NCBI GenBank assembly: GCA_039801465.1
Contig: JBDRUT010000007.1
Location: forward strand, 32,945-96,944
Length of the DNA stretch: 64,000 bases
Direction: 5' to 3'
Source: JAOABV01 sp039801465
Lineage (GTDB): Bacteria > Hydrothermota > Tepidihabitantia > Tepidihabitantales > CAIPLT01
Part shown: one piece after another, positions 61,595 through 64,000 of the stretch
Layout of the letters: the number at the start of each line of letters is the position of its first letter
Position numbering within the stretch: position 1 is the first letter of the stretch
Program-made: the position numbers and the translations under genes
The notes under the pieces: model-generated
Databases searched by the model: none
What the model was told of the DNA's origin: nothing
The model's input: the letters and a program-made list of their open reading frames with translations, nothing else

Positions 61595-61779
61595 TAATAC
61601 CAATAATAGATTTAATTCGAAATTGCTTAGAGAGCATCACAATTGTTTTTCGTTCAGTATTAGAAAATCATACCTTTAGTTTAAACAAAGATTATAATAC
61701 CAATAAGAAATTTGATTTGAAGTCGATTACGGAGATTATAATAACAATTAAGAAGTTTGATTTGAAGTCGATTACAGAG
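61595..61779 (-). repeat. Degenerate 44-45 bp tandem repeat after glyA
   Basis: On the minus strand, unit 1 (61779-61735) begins with the last glyA codons: CTCTGTAATCGACTTC then AAATCAAACTTCTTAATTG. Unit 2 (61734-61691) repeats it with few changes. A more diverged copy lies at about 61634-61595, sharing AAATCTATTATTGGTATTAA. They lie between glyA and eno. Since every unit carries the stop, there is no coding extension. Confidence 0.75.
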
Positions 61780-63043
61780 AATCATAAATTTTTCTTCTTT
61801 CAGTATATAGGGGAAATGCATCAGTCAATTCTTTTACTGCGGATTTAACTTGTTCATAAACTTTTTCATTACCGATATTAGTTAAGACTTTATCAATTAA
61901 TTTGGCAATTATTCGCATTTCTGGTTCTTTCATTCCGCGGGTTGTGAGTGCCGGAGTTCCCAGTCTAATTCCAGATGCAATAAATGGCTTTTGTGGGTCA
62001 TAAGGAATTGTATTACGATTGACGGTGATATTAGCCTTGCCTAAAGCATTTTCCGCATCACGACCAGTAATATTTTTACTGCGTAAATCTACTAACATCA
62101 AATGGGTATCAGTTCCACCAGCAACTAAACGATAACCCAATTTTGCTAACTCTTCAGCCAAAGTTTTAGCATTATGAACAATTTGTTTTTGATAATTTTT
62201 GAAATCGTCAGTTAATGCTTCCTTAAAAGCAACTGCTTTGGCTGCGATGACATGTTCTAAAGGTCCGCCTTGCATACCAGGAAAAGTTGTTTTATCAATC
62301 ACTTCGGCATACTTTGCTTTACACATAATAATCGCACCTCTGGGACCGCGTAAGGTTTTATGAGTAGTAGTGGTAACAACATCAGCATAGGGGATAGGTG
62401 AAGGATGGAGACCTGTTGCAACTAAACCTGCGGTATGAGCAATGTCAGCAACTTGATAAGCGCCGATTTCATCACAGATTTCTTGAAACTTATCAAAATA
62501 TAAGAATCGGGGATAAGCACTGGCACCAGAGACAATAATTTTCGGTTTATGTTCTAAAGCCAATTTGCGCAATTCCGCATAATCAAGCATTTCTGTTTCA
62601 GGATTTACGCCATAATGAAAAACTTTGAAATATTTACCCGAGAAATTAATCGGATGACCATGAGAGAGATGACCGCCATGAGTTAAATTTAAGCCGAAGA
62701 TAGTATCCCCAGGATTGGCTAAGGCAAAATAAGCACACATATTTGCTTGTGTGCCAGAATGCGGTTGAACATTTGCGTGCTCAGCACCAAAAAGTTGTTT
62801 GGCTCGTTCAATAGCCAAAGTTTCTACCATATCAACGAATTCACATCCGCCATAATATCGTTTTTTTGGTAGTCCTTCAGCATACTTATTAGTTAAAACT
62901 GAACCCAAAGCAGATAAGACTGCTTCAGAACAAAAATTTTCTGAGGCAATCAATTCCAAAGTAGAATGTTCACGATTCGTTTCATTTTTAATTGCCTCGA
63001 AAACTTCAGGGTCAATCTTTTTCAATAGATGTTCATTATCCAT
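61772..63043 (-). CDS. glyA: Serine hydroxymethyltransferase
   Basis: A 423-residue PLP enzyme interconverting serine and glycine with tetrahydrofolate. STLELIASENFCSEAVLSAL and GLPKKRYYGGCEFVD begin the family pattern. NVQPHSGTQANMCAYFALAN and VADIAHTAGLVATGLHPSP follow, and the PLP Lys is in VTTTTHKTLRGPRGAI. The C-terminus is complete (PLYTERRKIYDSL). A strong GGAGGAATGTTAA precedes the ATG. The 3' end carries a degenerate 45-bp tandem repeat. Confidence 0.97.
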   Translation of the reverse strand: MDNEHLLKKIDPEVFEAIKNETNREHSTLELIASENFCSEAVLSALGSVLTNKYAEGLPKKRYYGGCEFVDMVETLAIERAKQLFGAEHANVQPHSGTQANMCAYFALANPGDTIFGLNLTHGGHLSHGHPINFSGKYFKVFHYGVNPETEMLDYAELRKLALEHKPKIIVSGASAYPRFLYFDKFQEICDEIGAYQVADIAHTAGLVATGLHPSPIPYADVVTTTTHKTLRGPRGAIIMCKAKYAEVIDKTTFPGMQGGPLEHVIAAKAVAFKEALTDDFKNYQKQIVHNAKTLAEELAKLGYRLVAGGTDTHLMLVDLRSKNITGRDAENALGKANITVNRNTIPYDPQKPFIASGIRLGTPALTTRGMKEPEMRIIAKLIDKVLTNIGNEKVYEQVKSAVKELTDAFPLYTERRKIYDSL

Positions 63044-63115
63044 TTAACATTCCTCCTAATAAATAAAATCTCTTGAAATATTAAAATAGTGAATTTTCTT
63101 CCAAAACATACAATA

Positions 63116-63143
63116 AGCATACTTTTATAATATAAAATGTCAA
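63116..63143 (-). promoter_or_regulatory. glyA promoter
   Basis: On the minus strand, TTGACA (63143-63138), a 16-bp spacer, TATGCT (63121-63116). The leader to the glyA ATG is about 70 nt and contains GGAGG. Confidence 0.65.
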
Positions 63144-63721
63144 GAAGTTAATTGAATGAATTCAGAAAAGTGCTTCAAAATAGACTGAAGGCACAGACGA
63201 TATCATTAAATACCGTAGGAATCAATTGATGGTAAAAATTTGTATTGCGAAGAATTTTAGTTTTATCTTTTTGAATCCATCTTATCATTTTAAGAGTCTA
63301 TACAAATGGAATGAACTTTATCAGAGGTCCAAATAAAATAGGAGACCCATATGATGAGATTAAGATTTATAAAACTAAACTTTTATGGAAAAAAGAGAAC
63401 CACTGAGCCAGGGTTTAGAATACATATCCATTAGAGATTGGGTCGTATTGCTTTTGTTGAGGACCTCAAGTCGTAAATATTCCCATTTAGTCAATCCTCA
63501 GACATTCCCCAGACAAAAATTACTAAAAATAAACAATAACACATTCCACAAATTTATTCTTTTCATTCATAATCTTATTATGAAACAAAGAATTTATCAT
63601 ATCCGCCACAGATGGAATCGGATTTTTCCGGATTCAGTAATAATCTGGATAAGTCGTTCAATCTGTGGATGTAAATCCTACCTAAAATCCAAAACAGGTA
63701 GTATCATCGGAGAGGGCATAA

Positions 63722-63778
63722 ATGTCAACATACATGGCATATGCCTCTTTTGTGATTGTGGCGGAGGACGGTAGGTAA
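63722..63778 (+). CDS. Possible 18-codon leader peptide
   Basis: GGAGAGGGCATAA precedes ATG 63722, followed by MSTYMAYASFVIVAEDGR and a stop. The next ribosome site (AAAGGAGGTGATGG) and the orphan-family ATG at 63793 follow 14 bp later. Spacing would allow translational coupling. No sequence family is recognisable, so it may be chance. Confidence 0.25.
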   Translation: MSTYMAYASFVIVAEDGR

Positions 63779-63792
63779 AGGAGGTGATGGAT

Positions 63793-64000
63793 ATGGCAAC
63801 AAGACCAGCGTCTCGACGTCTTGAAAAGTGGGATAACTTCCTTTCCGGTGATGTATTATCAGTTGCAGTTGGTAATTACAAACCTAAAATGCGCGAGCAA
63901 TTATCTAATATCTTTCCTGAACTGGAAAACCTTGAGAATGAGATAAAACTAATTCTTGCTGAAGCCGGTACACCATCAATGCTGAATACCTATTATCTTA
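63793..64000 (+). CDS. Orphan-family protein (paralogue of 15727-16098), 3' end outside window
   Basis: Partial gene: 69 codons present. MATRPASRRLEKWDNFLSGD begins the protein, with VLSVAVGNYKPKMREQLSNI, FPELENLENEIKLILAEAGT and PSMLNTYYL. It shares RR-EKWD--LSG-VLS and E-NEIK-IL-E-G with the 123-residue protein at 15727. The ATG at 63793 is favoured over an in-frame ATG 6 bp upstream because AAAGGAGGTGATGGAT spans that upstream ATG, giving it too little spacing. The protein appears soluble and helical. I know of no named family; with two copies in 64 kb it may be a multi-copy family in this genome. Confidence 0.65.
   Translation, partial: MATRPASRRLEKWDNFLSGDVLSVAVGNYKPKMREQLSNIFPELENLENEIKLILAEAGTPSMLNTYYL

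Larger units (their letters stand above)
63044..63792. other. Intergenic region with glyA promoter; otherwise little
   Basis: 750 bp of divergent spacer between glyA (-) and the orphan-family gene (+). It includes the glyA promoter, a possible small leader frame (63722-63778) and a GAATC-GG...GGATTC imperfect hairpin near 63615-63635. A 129-codon plus-strand open frame is present but reads like chance translation, with no family pattern and no ribosome site. Confidence 0.55.

Noticed and set aside
63385..63774. 129-codon plus-strand frame as a gene
   Set aside because: No family pattern, no ribosome site, composition of non-coding DNA, and it overlaps the leader of the orphan-family gene.

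Overview
The window is a low-GC stretch from an anaerobic, Gram-negative, FCB-like bacterium. Two proteins end in type IX secretion (T9SS) sorting domains, several have outer-membrane barrel signatures, and there is a complete rnfCDGEAB operon with several ferredoxins. My best guess is an uncultured thermophile-type lineage such as candidate division WOR-3, but no rRNA is present and this is inference from gene content only.

Layout. 1-1058 (-): two acyl-CoA dehydratase activase-related genes. 2666-10149 (+): ndk, a secreted gingipain-type protease and the first copy of an unnamed four-gene membrane cassette (A1-B1-C1-D1, A being DUF6754). 10319-13389: an accessory strip in decay. It holds a frameshifted DUF559 nuclease, a four-helix-bundle gene wedged between two tRNA-Ser genes, a zinc-ribbon gene, and broken HEAT-repeat and DUF6653 genes. 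13416-15476 (+): an MGMT-like gene behind a copy of the gltX promoter and start, then gltX. 15727-24139 (-): an orphan family, acylphosphatase, methyltransferase, T9SS metalloprotease, ornithine aminotransferase and a PTS IIA-permease fusion. 24748-30850 (+): rnfCDGEAB, with a double-domain RnfG and a degenerate repeat array after rnfE. 30851-32868: gene-poor, hairpin-rich DNA. 32869-36717 (+): flavodoxin, prfA, prmC, NAD kinase, pgsA. 36958-39273 (-): YfhO-type membrane protein. 39603-41323 (+): CvpA and two lipoproteins. 42383-47885 (+): TrpB2, then a redox set (ferredoxin, BFD-like protein, FAD oxidoreductase) with a barrel-SppA fusion inside it. 48055-63043 (-): outer-membrane proteins, plsX and rpmF, the second copy of the cassette (A2-D2) directly behind purF, then a DUF2330-like gene, a DivIC-like gene, eno and glyA. 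63793-64000 (+): the start of a second orphan-family gene.

Two themes stand out. First, the four-gene membrane cassette occurs twice in the same order. The A proteins are very similar, and B, C and D share strong blocks. Nothing named explains it, so it is the best candidate for an undescribed system. Second, short degenerate tandem duplications (about 45-168 bp) sit at gene edges and promoters: rnfE tail, C1 tail, glyA tail, methyltransferase head, purF head, gltX promoter plus head, flavodoxin promoter and rnfC promoter. RnfG looks like a larger in-frame case. Several genes without a Shine-Dalgarno sequence have a -35/-10 promoter ending 6-10 nt before the start codon, which implies leaderless mRNAs.

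All calls come from reading motifs by eye; no database search was run.
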